Assembly: GCA_934047225.1 (NCBI GenBank)
Contig: OW203998.1
Coordinates: 19,173,280-19,237,279 of the forward strand
Direction of reading: 5' to 3'
Origin: Ypsolopha sequella
Taxonomy: Eukaryota > Arthropoda > Insecta > Lepidoptera > Ypsolophidae
DNA length: 64,000 nucleotides
Position numbers and translations under genes: made by a program
Shown here: positions 31,530 to 43,182 of the stretch, piece by piece
How positions within the stretch are numbered: the first letter of the stretch is position 1
Layout of the letters: the number at the start of each line of letters is the position of its first letter
Notes under the pieces: model-generated
Databases searched by the model: none
The model's input: only the letters and a program-made list of their open reading frames with translations
What the model was told of the DNA's origin: nothing

Positions 31530-31674
31530 TTGGATACGTTTTTCTTTATTACCATTGTAGTGATAATATCAACATATAGGCTTTAAGGGATTTTGATAAA
31601 ATAACCACCAAGCTGAAAACTGTCGATAATTGAAAGACGCTCCCACAGGAGCGAATCCGCGGGCAAAAACTAGT
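31530..31674 (+). repeat. Helitron-like repeat, unit 2 (3' end only)
   Basis: Tandem second copy of the 3' 145 bp of unit 1, ending 'CCGCGGGCAAAAACTAGT' (CTAG at 31670-31673). Confidence 0.65.
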
Positions 31675-32735
31675 ATAGCGATATGCGAATAACTTATTAT
31701 TAATCCTTAGATCAAGCATCAAATGCAAACACATAGCATTATCAAAACAAAAACACTAAAACAAATGAGCCGACAGTTTCATCACCTATTCATAGACAAA
31801 ACAATCATTTGCAGTTCCACTATTCTAAATTCAAATTCAAAATCGAACTCGAAACGGACCGCGTCATTATACTGGCACTACTAAATAACGGCAGGGGTTG
31901 TAAATCATTGACACGTTTCAAATTAATTCACGGGGCGAACCTGCTCTAATCCGGTCCCGAATCTACGATGTACAGATGTGTGTGTGAGGGTGTATTGTAG
32001 TGTGTGTGTCTCAGTGTTGGCTTTATCGATGACGGCGGAGTAATCCGATTTGATAGTTCTGTGGGACGTTTATTCATAACAGACGAAATGGAGTGAAATT
32101 TGATTTCTATATGTGATTGATTACTTAAGTCATCAGCAATTTACCTATATATTTATGTGATTTAAGTACAAAATCAAAAAGTAAAATACAATTTTATTGT
32201 CGACTTTAACATTCTAAAAAGACTTTAGCTCTAACATCTGCCACCCCCTACAAGTAGGGACGTTTTATCGTGTTACGAGGTCAAAACCTCAAGAGACAGG
32301 AATAGCAAATCCAGTTCTGTGTTTTTTGCTACCATCCTGGTACGCGTGCATGGACTCAAGGGTGATCTCCTGCAGACACAAGCAACAGGCACACTCTTTT
32401 ATCTTTTATAAGTATTTCACTTATACTTCCTGCTTTCGAAGAATGTAGACCTAACAAAATTGTGCCCATATATAAACCACTAAGCCACAGAGATGATCAA
32501 CAATGTCTTGAGATTATTAATAATACTCGTATCTTAACTAATTAATCAAAACGGATACTGGATCCGAAATTAATAATAGCCAATGATTGATGACCACTGC
32601 CGCACTCAGTATGCAATATGCAAAGTAGTAGAATCGATTAGCTAATAATCATAATGGTCATCGGGCTTGTTTACTGTTAAAGTTACCGGTACCCTGTTAA
32701 GCGGACAATAACAGCATATTTGATAACACCATACA
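31675..32735. other. No recognised feature
   Basis: A TG-rich stretch at 31975-32010. 32225-32390 ('GACGTTTTATCGTGTTACGA') may be retroposon debris. No coding frame of note. Confidence 0.4.
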
Positions 32736-33145
32736 TGATTGATTACAAGCTTGTAATGCATTCTAATAATAATTAGAGTATTCAAAGCAATGGATTTTGC
32801 AATAAAAACATATAATCTTAGTGAATTGCATCAGGTATTGTAGCGACGACAGCGCCTTCTGTCCAGAATGAGCAAGGCGTGAAATCACATAACGCCCTCT
32901 TGAGCGTTCAGTATGTGCATTACAAGCTGGTATATCGACTAGAAAAAAAAAACCACGAGCATGTATAGTGGAAAAATTCGTCCTTCCAGATACTCGTACT
33001 AACCTTGGTTAACCTCGGTCATCTAAGCAGGAGGTCGCAGGTTCAAATTCTGGCCCGATGATTTTTTTCAAAATATTTTTGCTTTTAAATTTGTTTCTGA
33101 TTGATTGCAAGTTTGTAATGCATTCTAATAATAATAATTAGAACA
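32736..33145 (+). other. Direct repeats around a tRNA-like fragment
   Basis: 'TTGTAATGCATTCTAATAAT' occurs at 32752 and 33114, each preceded by a GATTGATT motif. Between them lies 'GGAGGTCGCAGGTTCAAATT' (B-box-like, 33032-33051), a likely SINE head. Confidence 0.45.
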
Positions 33146-33146
33146 C

Positions 33147-33420
33147 CATATTTGGTATGAGAGTACTTTAGGGTGTACAGATCAACATTAGCCTAGTCAC
33201 TGCAAAATTATATAATTTTTTCTCTTCTGATTTTTTCCTTTCTTATTTTTCTTAAAGCTGTAATAGAAGCCTAATAGTACAAATATTTTACTGTACATTT
33301 TCAATTACAGCTTTAACAAAACTAAGAAAGGAAAAATATGATATTTTTTTTCTTTTTTTGGGATTCTAGCCTAATATTTTTTTACCAGTACTCCCTAATG
33401 TACCCTCATACCAAATTTGG
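33147..33420. mobile_element. 274-bp fold-back MITE
   Basis: CCATATTTGGTATGAGAGTA at the left pairs with TACCCTCATACCAAATTTGG at the right. The arms also share 'TTTCTTATTTTTCTTAAAGC' and GTAAT. A 72-codon frame overlaps its right arm and is not a gene. Confidence 0.7.
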
Positions 33421-34253
33421 AGCAATTGTCCATAAATTTAGAATGTACAAGATAAACAATGTAGTAGAGAAAATTATACCAAAAAACTACTATGACATTA
33501 CTATTACATTTACTATTTTACTTAATATTTTGGACAATGCTGCATATAACTACTAAATATAACAAAGAAAATCAATAAGTTACTGTAAAAAAATTTTTTG
33601 GGCCGATTAATACGAGTAATTGGGCAAAATGTGGTTCAAAACATTCTAATGACAAAATCATATTTACATGTGAAATGTGTAATTATTTGGGTTATTTCTC
33701 CTTGTCACATCACAATTACTCACTGCACAAGATAAACCAGTCACTTTTTATCAATTTAGCTACGTATAATTTAAATATTATAAAATAAAAAAATTATAAA
33801 ATCCGCAATCACACCCAAGCAAGCGGGACGCTATGGGCACTTACTCGAAAAAACATTGACACAGCGGTTTTTTGTTGTGCATCTCTTTCTCTCTTGCAAG
33901 GTGTACATAAAGGTATGATATCTCTTTTACACGCTATAGGCGTCTAATCCTATGTCTATGGTAATATCATTAAGGCACCGTACTAACCAGCAATCATGTT
34001 TGGATCACCTTGCAATAGTAGTCAGGACTAACGAGTTGACGTGCTTTTCCGGGCTCGCAGTTTGGACACAATGGACACGTCTTCTTTAGTGAAATATTAG
34101 CATATTTGTATAGTAACTGGTCAATCTGTTATAGAAAAACACAAAGCTTTTTGAATTTAAAAAAAAATCACTTTTATTACCGAAGTTAGCGATAGCAATA
34201 TTTATCAGCTTTAGTATGAAATCGTGTCAGATGACGTCACTGTGGTGCCACTT
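33421..34253. other. No recognised feature
   Basis: AT-rich; no repeat boundary found. 'GCAATAGTAGTCAGGACTAA' and nearby sequence show no coding frame. Confidence 0.4.
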
Positions 34254-34453
34254 ATGTCGATTCGGGGTAACACGTTTTAACTTATTGACAGAACTAAACT
34301 TAATCTAAGCGTTTTGTTTTTTTCTTTTTACACAACATAAAAAAAAACAGGTTTCTATCTCATTCCGTCTAAGACAGGACTAACTTTATTTTACGCCTAA
34401 AATAAGGTTATTCCTGTCAAATAAGTTAAGTCATGTTACACCAAATCGACACT
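34254..34453. mobile_element. Fold-back MITE, 'GGTACCGATTCGG' family (copy 2)
   Basis: ATGTCGATTCGGGGTAACAC at the left, CCAAATCGACACT at the right. The interior has 'AACTAAACTTAATCTAAGCG' and 'TAAGGTTATTCCTGTCAA'. It contains a 48-bp insert (34326-34373) shared with 35887-35934. Confidence 0.65.
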
Positions 34454-34827
34454 AAAGATTTCAAAAGTTTAGATGAGCCCTGGCACCTAAAATCTATCAC
34501 ATTGGTTTTGAATGTGAAATGTCACACTTTTTTCGTATTTCTTGAAATGCACTTTAAAAATTCACGCGATATTGAGACCCTTTTCTCGTAAAAATTAATT
34601 AAGGCGTCCAACTATTACAGTGTTCAGATGAGCACTGATTCCAAACGTGTGAGCGTCACCCATTTAAAGGTGAAAACATTTTGGTTCTGTCATACTCCGG
34701 TAAGGGCCTATCTTTACTTTTGAAATCTTTGATCGACACCATTGTCTAACAAAAGATGACGTTAAGCCCACTTTGATTGCCAATAACTTCATAATTTTTT
34801 GAGATATCGTAAAAAAATGTACTAATG
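34454..34827. other. No recognised feature
   Basis: AT-rich; no frame or repeat boundary. Confidence 0.4.
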
Positions 34828-34990
34828 GTTTTAGCTTTTTAAACGCAATGTATTTTCATAAAAATCTTCAAGTCAGAGACGGGCTCATATCCTTAGGGAA
34901 TATGAAACTGCGACCTCTGGATCATAAGCCGAAATTTAAGCCCAAAGCAACAGAGGCGATAAAAATAACCGTTATATGTTAAAGAAAACG
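34828..34990 (-). mobile_element. tRNA-related SINE fragment (copy 1)
   Basis: On the minus strand 'CAGAGGTCGCAGTTTCATAT' looks like a decayed B-box region and 'GCCTCTGTTGCTTTGGG' a decayed head. It matches 41055-41225 along its length. Confidence 0.5.
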
Positions 34991-35082
34991 AATTAAGAAT
35001 CCGCTCCGTATTTTTCGTCTGTTTGATGCGAAGTATTTTTTAAATATTTTTCTCATCTTTACCGCGATATTTTTGTATAAAT

Positions 35083-35303
35083 CAGGGACATACACCAATT
35101 CATATTGGCCGTCTTAATGAAGTACTAAAATTCATTTGATTGAATTGTTTCTCTTTTGCGAGTTATTTTGGTACTTAGACATTATGAAAAACTATTCGGA
35201 ACGGGCTCGTAAGTACCAAAATAACTCGCAAAAGTGAAACAATTCAACCAAATAACTTTAGGCATTCATTTAGACGGCCAATATGAAGTGGTGTATGTCC
35301 CTG
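35083..35303. mobile_element. 221-bp fold-back MITE 'CAGGGACATACACCA'
   Basis: CAGGGACATACACCAATTCA and complement, with arms running through 'TATTGGCCGTCT' and 'CGAGTTATTTTGGTACTT'. Ends of this type occur in hAT elements, but the flanking octamers do not match. Confidence 0.7.
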
Positions 35304-35408
35304 TTTTTTCAAAACATAGCGATAAAGGCCAGAAAAATGGGCAACAAAATGCTTTGCATCAAAGTTGTCGTCATCGCAGACCGGGCTCTTAACCAAACTA
35401 CGTTAACA

Positions 35409-36034
35409 TGAAAAAACCGGCCAAGTGCGAGTTGGGCCTTGCTCTTTAGATATTTATTAAATTTAAGGTAATGAATTAGATTCAATGAGACATAAAAACT
35501 GCAAAATTAAGTTGGTTGAGTATTCGGGGACGTAACCCTAAAACTACATTATAAATCGGCGTTTTTAGTATTTGTTGTTTTAATACAGTATAATATGGTA
35601 CATAATATACAGAAATTTCAAATTCCTAACTGCTATGGCCTTAGACCCCGTATCAAAAGTGGTCTAAAAATGGCAACTTTAAAGGCCCTCATTTCATAAT
35701 ATTTTAAAATAAAAATGTATATATATATATATATATATATATACTCTACTTAATGAGCTCTAGATAATGACACCCCACATGCAAAGGATAAAAAAATTTT
35801 TTTTCGTCTAAATTTTCATGTTAGAGGCGCCCCCTGAAAAATTATTAAATTACATTTTAAATTCAAAATTTGGTTTTGGGTCAACATTTTACACAACATA
35901 AAAAAAATCAGGTTTCTATCTCATTCCGTCCAAGAGCTAGAGACACGTGACATACGGACAGACAGACAGACGGACAGCGGAGTGACATTAAAAGGGCTCC
36001 GATTTGCCCTTTGGGTACGGAACCCTAAAAAATA
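35409..36034 (-). repeat. Dispersed 'TTTTTAGGGTTCCGTA' repeat (copy 3, reversed)
   Basis: The right edge reads 'TTTGGGTACGGAACCCTAAA', the left edge 'AAAACCGGCCAAGTGCGAGT', the two hallmark ends of the family. The interior is longer and diverged, with a TA microsatellite (35710-35740) and a 48-bp block shared with the MITE at 34254. Confidence 0.7.
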
Positions 36035-36274
36035 AGAACGCATTCTTTTTTTGCCGCCTAAATATGCTCTTTTTCATTTCTTTCAAATTTATGTATGTGA
36101 CAAAGAAGAGATTCCTATTTCAGATTGCACAACGCTGTCAGAATCTAAACCCTGGACACTTTATATTACGCTTGACGAGAATCACCATAATGGTACCCCA
36201 GGGGCACCATCTCTACCCAGCCAACTATTGTAACTCAAACTATATTTCAAACATAAATAATGGTCTGGCTAGAT

Positions 36275-36954
36275 CAGGGATGGCCAACTTGATTAGACCC
36301 GAGATCTGCTGTTTACAGACGGAACCCTGTGCGATCTACCAATTACATACTTCTTGAAATTTTATATGAAACATTAGACAATTCCCATAGCTTAATTCCA
36401 AAGTTTTTTTTTTTTTTTTTTTTCATAAAATATTAGGCCATAGTTTTCATTATTTTGGTATGTAAATTAACCATTATTTTTTTATGATTTTTTAAAGATT
36501 TGTCAGTTATGACGTCACTTGAAAATTTAAGACATTACGCCTATTGTGATGTGAGATTGCTTATAAAAAAAAGTGGTCTGTCTCTGTCTGTCTACTCATC
36601 TGTCATCCATCTGTCAAATCAGTCGGCAGCAAATTTTTATAAATTTATCTTGATAGCAAAGGACACATTTCTAAACAACCATTTCTCAAGTGACGACACA
36701 CGAAGACAAATGGCGGTTGCAGCTTTTTCCTAAAAATATTCATCTTCATGAGGTTTTTTAGATCACAAGTTTGAAAATACAGCTTATTAGACTTAAATCT
36801 CGAAATGGTTTTCGAATTAACACACCATAATATAATTGAATCTAAGCTAATTATGTAGTATTGTTTTATTTTATTATGAAGGCATACACTTTTTCGACTA
36901 GACTAATAGCCGCGATCAACCGGTCGATCGCGATCAACCGGTTGGCCACCCCTG
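36275..36954. mobile_element. 680-bp hAT-like element
   Basis: The ends CAGGGATGGCCAAC and GTTGGCCACCCCTG form a terminal inverted repeat. The flanking octamers GGCTAGAT and AGCTAGAT match at 7 of 8. Near the right end the CGATCGC/GATCAACCGG motif is repeated. A 77-codon frame (36500-36733) shows no transposase motif. A truncated relative is at 3965-4165. Confidence 0.85.
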
Positions 36955-36989
36955 AGCTAGATCATAAAGTTGGGATTCATCTTACCTTT

Positions 36990-37316
36990 TACGTCTATGT
37001 CTTAGATAGGTAAATAGGAGAAAATAAATTAGTTCCTGATAAAATGAAAAATATGAATATACGGAATTGTTGCGGCCTCAAAGAAGATGTAGTGACTAGA
37101 ATAGAAAAAGAATACTTCGGTGGTTTGGACATAAAGAGAGGACAAATTAAAGTAGAGTGAAGAAATTATTTATGGTGCGCAAGTCGAAGATACAGCTCGA
37201 TCAGTCCGCCCTAGAAGGACGTATGCTGACCAAATTGGCGAGATTATTGAAGAAGGGGAATGTCAAAAGTACCCAGAATAGAAGAGCTTGTAAGACTAGA
37301 TTGATGGATAGTTCAA
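36990..37316 (+). pseudogene. LINE reverse-transcriptase C-terminal remnant (RTE-like)
   Basis: Conceptual reading across frames gives RNCCGLKEDVVTRIEK, then RWFGHKER, then EEIIYGAQVEDTARSVRPRR and TYADQIGEIIEEG, then KSTQNRRACKTRLM. This order (GLKEDVVTR, WFGH, K-I-Y-x-A-x-V, RP-x-x-TY-x-DQI) is the C-terminal tail of RTE-like endonuclease/reverse transcriptases common in Lepidoptera. At least two frameshifts and an in-frame stop after the WFGH block break it. Only the last 110 or so residues remain; the polymerase and endonuclease domains are absent. Confidence 0.8.
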
Positions 37317-37557
37317 TCTGATCATGCAAAATTAATTAATAAACATTAAGGGCAAAGAGATAAGGTAAGATGGGTCTCCTAGCTTTATGTCATCCATTTG
37401 AGTAAATGCTCTAAGATCATGACCAATCGACTTCAAAGATACCTTTAGGTTACTTACCTTATGATACCATCGAGCACCTAGGGTAGTTTATATTCTCTGT
37501 CTAGGGTTAGTTCCTCTGTGTTGATACATACTAATACTAATAAGTCACCCCCATATA
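37317..37557. other. No recognised feature
   Basis: Short intervening sequence between the LINE remnant and the fold-back element. Confidence 0.5.
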
Positions 37558-38572
37558 CAGGGTGGAAAAAATGAAAGGGCCCTGGAGGGGAACTACCTTA
37601 AATCCTTTAGTTAGCTCATTTTACTGAAAGGAAACATTCCTTTATTTTTTAAAAGAAACAAAACTGCATTCAAAGATCTTCTAAAATTTGCTTGTCTCAC
37701 CCGGGAACTGAACCAACTAAAAATTAAAAAAATAAACCCTAGCTATTTTATTATACGAATCGGTAGGATTATTGTTCAGGATAAAAATTTGTCTACTAAA
37801 CTAAAGTCTTACACTCATCTGTTGTACGAGATACGCATGAAATTGAATATTTATTACAAGTTCTTTATTAACAATACCTAGTACTGTTCACTTGTAAAGT
37901 AATAATTACACGCCATTATTACACAATGACAGCACGGAATGAAAGCAAAACAAAACAAAATTTTAATTTCGAACGAAATTTATGGTTCGAACTTCAAATT
38001 TGTTGCTCCGCGTTGCAAAAAAAATACATTCCTTTTTTAAACTTTTCGTTAGTACGCCTAGTGCAAGAAGTAATTGTGCTCTGCATACATTTATTATTAC
38101 CATTTAACGATTTTCTTATTGAAGTCTTCAACAAGGTACTTAAGATAAATAACATTAGCAAGCTTGTACTTCATACGATGTCTTTGGATGTAAGAGAGAT
38201 AAGAAAATTAGAACGTTGCATTTACTTGTTACAAGTGAACAGTACTATGTAGGTATTGTTAACAAAGAACTTGTAATAAATATTTAATTTCATGAGTATC
38301 TCATACAACAGATGAGTGTAAGACCAAATGTTTATTAGACAAATTTTATTCTGAACAATAATCCTACCGATTCGTATGATAAAATAGCGAGGGTTTATTT
38401 TTTTTATTTTTAGTTGGTTCGATTCCCGGGTGAGACAAGCGAATTTCAGAATATCTTTGAATGCAGTTTTGTTTCTTTTAAAAAATAAAGGAATGTTTCC
38501 TTTCAGTAAAATGAGCTAACTAAACGATTTAAGGTAGCTCCCCTCCAGGGCCCTTAAATTTTTTCCACCCTG
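37558..38572. mobile_element. 1-kb TA-flanked element with long inverted repeats
   Basis: CAGGGTGGAAAAAATGAAAG and its complement at the ends, TA at 37556-37557 and 38573-38574. The arms are about 335 bp (37558-37893, 38228-38572) and similar along their length. The roughly 330-bp loop holds a 108-codon frame (37926-38252) whose end runs into the right arm; I do not recognise it. Tc1/mariner-type by target site. Confidence 0.85.
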
Positions 38573-38639
38573 TATACCTAGTATGACACTTGAGATTTCG
38601 AAAATTGAAAAATGTATGAAATAACTCGGTTGTAATTTT

Positions 38640-38960
38640 CATGCATGTTGTATGCATAATAAAATTCGGCATTATACAAACGGTGTCGTCAGTTTCTAAA
38701 CGCTCGCTGTTTTGCAATTTACCGTTATTCAGTTTGTAAAATGCCCGGTGTTTGTAAAATGAATTCGTCATTTTCTAAAAAGCCGAAGTCGAAAGTCATT
38801 CACTATAAAGTGAAAAATAGGTGCAATGACGAGTGGAGTGAAGAGGAGCGTGTTATGTTTACATGTAAGTACATATTGGGAGCCGAGCGAAGCGGAGTGG
38901 AGCGAAGTGAGCCTCAATACTTTTAACAGAATTGCTAAACACCGAGGCATATTATAAGAT
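38640..38960 (+). repeat. GAGCG-rich dispersed repeat (copy 2)
   Basis: 'GTGTTATGTTTACATGTAAG' lies between two GAGCG-rich blocks (about 38832-38852 and 38881-38912), as in the copies at 18120, 50985 and 54150. Confidence 0.65.
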
Positions 38961-40173
38961 GCCGAGTTCTGCTACATGACGATTCGTCAAATAGCAAAAT
39001 GGCGAAGTACAAGTACCAAGAAGCAACGCAATACGCATATCGCAGGGCTGCTAGTTGGTGCCATTGTCTAACAAAAGTAAAAATGAAAAATAATTTTGAT
39101 AAGTTCTTTTCAACTGATGACGGGGCCCAGCTAAAACTACAATACAAGTACCTAGTACACAGAACCAAGGGCTATAGAGGTTGTTTTAAATATGCGGCGT
39201 TCAAGATCTGAAATGATCTACCTCCACCATTGCATGAAGAGATGAAAACTAAGAACTATAAAATACAGGTAAAGAAAATTTACTTTTATTTACAAAATCT
39301 CACTTAGTATAGTAGCCGCTTAATAGATAATTATATGTATTTACGTTATAATTCGCCATAAATTTTATCAGTTTAGTTAATTTTTAATTGTATTTTTAGA
39401 TTTATATTTATTTATTGATGATGGTGTACTAGCTACTTGCAAAAGAAAAGTTTTATGTTTAGGTTTAATGCGTGCACAGGGACAGGCCGAAAACCAGCGC
39501 TGTGTTGCTGCTCGATAGCTCACAGCAGATGCTGAGTCTGCCCTTTTTCGTCACATTTTGTACTATATTATGTAATTGTTTTCTTGCAAGTTTAGTTTTT
39601 TAAATTATTTTTATTGTAAGAATATTCCGTTTCTTTATTTGTGACGAATAAATTTCATTTTCTTTCTTAGTTATTTATAACATATCAACAATTTGCTTAC
39701 CTAACGGAGTCACATAGATGGCTCGCAACGTTCTCTTTTGAAATAACCAGTCTTACAAAGCTTTCCTGTCACCAGATTAGTTGACTTGGCGCCCGGAACT
39801 CAACTCCAAAGTCATGTATACTTACTCGTAGCTGTTTCGGACTTTTTCCTGGCCTATTTAAGCCGCTTTATGTTTACATAGTATAAGAGGAAGTGGTTTT
39901 TATTGAGGGTTGTAATTCTTAGTGGTTTACAAGAAACGTTAAGGCTTGCAAAGCTGGTGGAATCCAGTTCAAGCCACCTCAAGATGTAAGATGGATCTGA
40001 GCTACAATCTGGACTGCGATCTATTGGTTTACTTTTGTTTTAGCCATAGTGAGAATGAAGAGGTTTAAGTACCACACAAGTTATACAACTGCAGAGGCGC
40101 CTTGAAGGGTATCCACGCAGCGCTGTGCGAGCTGAATTGCACTTTATTGCCGCGGGACCAGAGTAGTTTTTAT
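38961..40173 (+). other. Mostly unrecognised; one retroposon 3' end
   Basis: 39465-39670 ('GTGCACAGGGACAGGCCGAA', 'GATGCTGAGTCTGCCCTTTT', then a TTTCTTT-type tail with AATAAA) resembles a lepidopteran retroposon 3' end. A 70-codon frame at 38999-39211 (starts MAKYKYQEATQYAY) has no domain I know. Confidence 0.4.
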
Positions 40174-40648
40174 TTAAGGCCCTTACCATTGCCAAATGGG
40201 TACTTTCTAAAGCCTACTCCTCGTTTATGGCCAAACCAAAAATAATGAAAAAATCTATTATGAATAATCAACTCTTAGACAACATATGCAACAGTTTTCT
40301 TTTTCATACCACCAAAACTTCTACATGAATTTTTTTTTTTACTGAATGGTGTTTTTTGACCTCAAATTCCCTACTGCTCCTGAGTTGCTTGGCCGATTGA
40401 ATTCATCTATGCTGTGATAAATAGATAAACTTTATAGCTATAAACATAACATAAGATTATTCAATCGAGTAATCACGTCCGAGTGAAAAGTATAATTTTC
40501 TCCTATTTCGCCCCCTCAAGGACGCAGCGAGCGTCGTAACAGCCGCTTTGCATTGCGCGCTGATATGAACGTTATTTCAATGTCGTTTCCGTTGATATTC
40601 GTAGTGACAAATATCGAGCTGCTAATTTGGCGATGGTAATCGCCTTAA
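40174..40648. mobile_element. TTAA-flanked element, TTAAGGC family (copy B)
   Basis: TTAAGGCCCTTACCATTGCC at the left; the right end reversed is TTAAGGCGATTACCATCGCC. TTAA at both edges. It matches 60817-61284 along its length in reverse orientation. 475 bp, non-coding. Confidence 0.85.
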
Positions 40649-41054
40649 TTTAGTTGTAAAGTGGATCATGCTGTATATACGTACGTGTTTATACGTAAGT
40701 ACTGTATGTATTTAATTAGCTATTGGGGCTTTAATTATGGAATGCTCATTATGTAATTAGTATATTTTTAGGATAGTTAAGTTTTTATAAGCTACCTTGT
40801 TTAAAATAATTATATTTTCACTAGATTTATTTATTTATCTTCACAAAATGTAAGACCGTATTTGGTATGTATATGGTTTTTGCATTAGTAAATGGGTCAA
40901 GCGCGTTCAGAATTCCACGCGGGTATTACAACATCATTAATGTTATTAATTTAGATTTTTTATAATAAGTATTAAATTTATTTTAATTATTATTAGACGA
41001 GTGTAAAATTCTTGACTCCTTTGTTTCCTGTGATACTCGTAGGTTTACTGATTA
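40649..41054. other. No recognised feature
   Basis: AT-rich; no gene or repeat boundary. Confidence 0.45.
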
Positions 41055-41225
41055 ATGTTTTTAGCTTTTTAAACCCAATTGATTTTCATAAAAATCTTCA
41101 AGTTTGATACGAGCTCATATCCTTACGGAATAGGAAACTGCGACCTCTGGACCTTAAGCCAAAATTTAACCCCAAAGCAATAGAGGCAATCAAAAATAAC
41201 TCTTATATAATATATGTTGAAGAAA
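41055..41225 (-). mobile_element. tRNA-related SINE fragment (copy 2)
   Basis: Matches 34828-34990: 'CATAAAAATCTTCAAGT', 'GAAACTGCGACCTCTGGACC', 'AAAGCAATAGAGGCAATC'. Confidence 0.5.
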
Positions 41226-41845
41226 ATTTATCTTTTATTGAGATTTTTGTTTTCAATTGTTTATTTAACCCCTTACTTGCTTTTTTCTGGGATTACTTAA
41301 CCTGCTGCGTGCCAGAGGCACGCTCGTGTCGGAAGTCTATTATAAATTTATTATTATTGAGGATCAAAAATTTAACAGGTTAATTCTGTAACCATGTAGA
41401 CGATAAACAACTTAACCTGCCCCGTAACTTTTAGGTTATGCTTTTAACTTATGTTAAAACTTTAAGGTTCCAATGGAAGAGTTGTCGATTTCTGGCGAAA
41501 TACAACAAACATAAATAGCTCGCAAAAATAATACAGAAAACAGCGAACCAAAACATCATCTTTTCAGTAAATCTTCAAACTTCAGACTTGATGACGTAAG
41601 CCAGTGCTCGAGTCAGAAACAATAACCAGATGCGGGTACTTGGAGCTCTACACTCTACCTTGTCTATGGGGAAAGTTTTTCAGATGGTTTCCCCATTGTC
41701 GCGAGCGGAAGGGATACACAGAAATGCTTTTTGGGAACGTTTCAGTGCTATGCAGTTGTTGAAAACGCTTTATTTATAATCGCAGATATTTTACAAGTAC
41801 CATAATTTAAAAAAAATCTACAATCTTATATTGACAAATACAATA
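41226..41845. other. No recognised feature
   Basis: Includes a small hairpin near 41310 (GTGCCAGAGGCAC). No gene. Confidence 0.4.
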
Positions 41846-42200
41846 CATCCATCCATCCATCAGCCAAGTTCGTCCACTGCTGGACATAAGCCTTTCCAGG
41901 ACTTTGTCACTCCCGGCGGTCATCCAGGATGCCCATACTCACACACGCTGGGAAGCGGGTTGGTGAGCGCGCTGCCGGAACCCTCGCACCAGTGACGCTG
42001 CTGCCCGTAACCAGTCTGTTCCATATAAGGCCCGGCTATTAGGGATGGATATACCGCCATCCATCGGTCCCAGGCATGGTGGGCCTCCTGTTTTTTTGCC
42101 TGTGAGCTGTCCTCTTACTCCCCCCGAATTACTTCGAGGGGGTCTCCAAGTAAGATGGTGGTACCTCCACAGTCGAGCCCGGCATCAGCTCTACCACCTG
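41846..42200 (-). mobile_element. SINE-like retroposon, near full length
   Basis: Reversed full copy: the ATCC tail at 41848-41862, 'CGTCCACTGCTGGACATAAG', to 'CATCAGCTCTACCACC' at the 5' end. It is followed by 'TTCTTTATTGCAC', which looks like another reversed retroposon tail (about 42210-42240). Confidence 0.85.
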
Positions 42201-42240
42201 ATAAAATACAATACAATATTCTTTATTGCACACCAAGAAA

Positions 42241-42784
42241 CAAAATAAATAGACGATTTCAAAAAGTAAAATTAGGGTACAATTTTCGGTATTATTACTA
42301 AAAAGATTATGTTTAAAAGCAATAGTAGGTTTACAGGTTTTTATATAACAAATTTTAAAATTATTATTATTTTCAACTGATGCCGGGCCCAGTGGGGCCT
42401 TAAATATATCTTGAAATACATTTTTTCCTTTTTTTGTCTTTTAAAATTCCAATTTTTTGTATTTACTGTAAGTGTAAGTAAAGTTTGGTTGTTTGTTATA
42501 ATTAGTGGGCGGCAAGAGGGAGTGGTTTTTTCGTAAAAGCATAACGTGGATATTCCTGGATTCAGTTTTTATTATAATTTATTATGAAGTACTGGCCACT
42601 TGTATAAATTGCTTACCAATAAGCATTTACGTCTCATTTACTTTTCTTTATCGTAGATTTTTTCTCACTGACATTTTAGGTAAACATTTAACATTACTGT
42701 ATTTTTAATCGTATTTGAATAAAATTTCTCCGTTTGTCATTACTGTTACTAGTTTTTGGATTATATCTTGTGTTGCATATATTT
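42241..42784. other. No recognised feature
   Basis: AT-rich; a 67-codon frame (42505-42708) has no domain. Confidence 0.45.
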
Positions 42785-43182
42785 TTTTTCAATGCATGTG
42801 CTCGTAAAGGCCCACTTTTTATGCATCAAAACCGAACAGAAAGTCGATTATTTTGCCCTAGGGCTTTATTATTATTATTTTTTTAATTTGTTTGCAATGG
42901 TTGGCTAACCTGTAGCCTTTCCTGTGTACCATAGATGTTATATTTTTTTTCCACTGTTTAATGGCTCTGGATACAATTCTTTTGAGCCAATCATAATTTA
43001 AAGTTCACAAGATTATATTTGTTTTCATTTCCTCACACTATGCATTGAAAAACGTAGTATGATACACGGGCGTAAAAGCAATAAATTACTCGGTTACGTT
43101 TAAAACACTCGCTACGCTCGTGTTTTAAATCGTCCTCGTAATTTATTCCTTTTCGCCCTAGTAGCATAAACTACTATTATAT
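42785..43182 (+). repeat. 0.4-kb dispersed repeat (copy 4, with hairpin module)
   Basis: Close match to 14428-14825, including the GTTTAAAACACTCGCTACG hairpin module at about 43097-43130. Confidence 0.75.
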
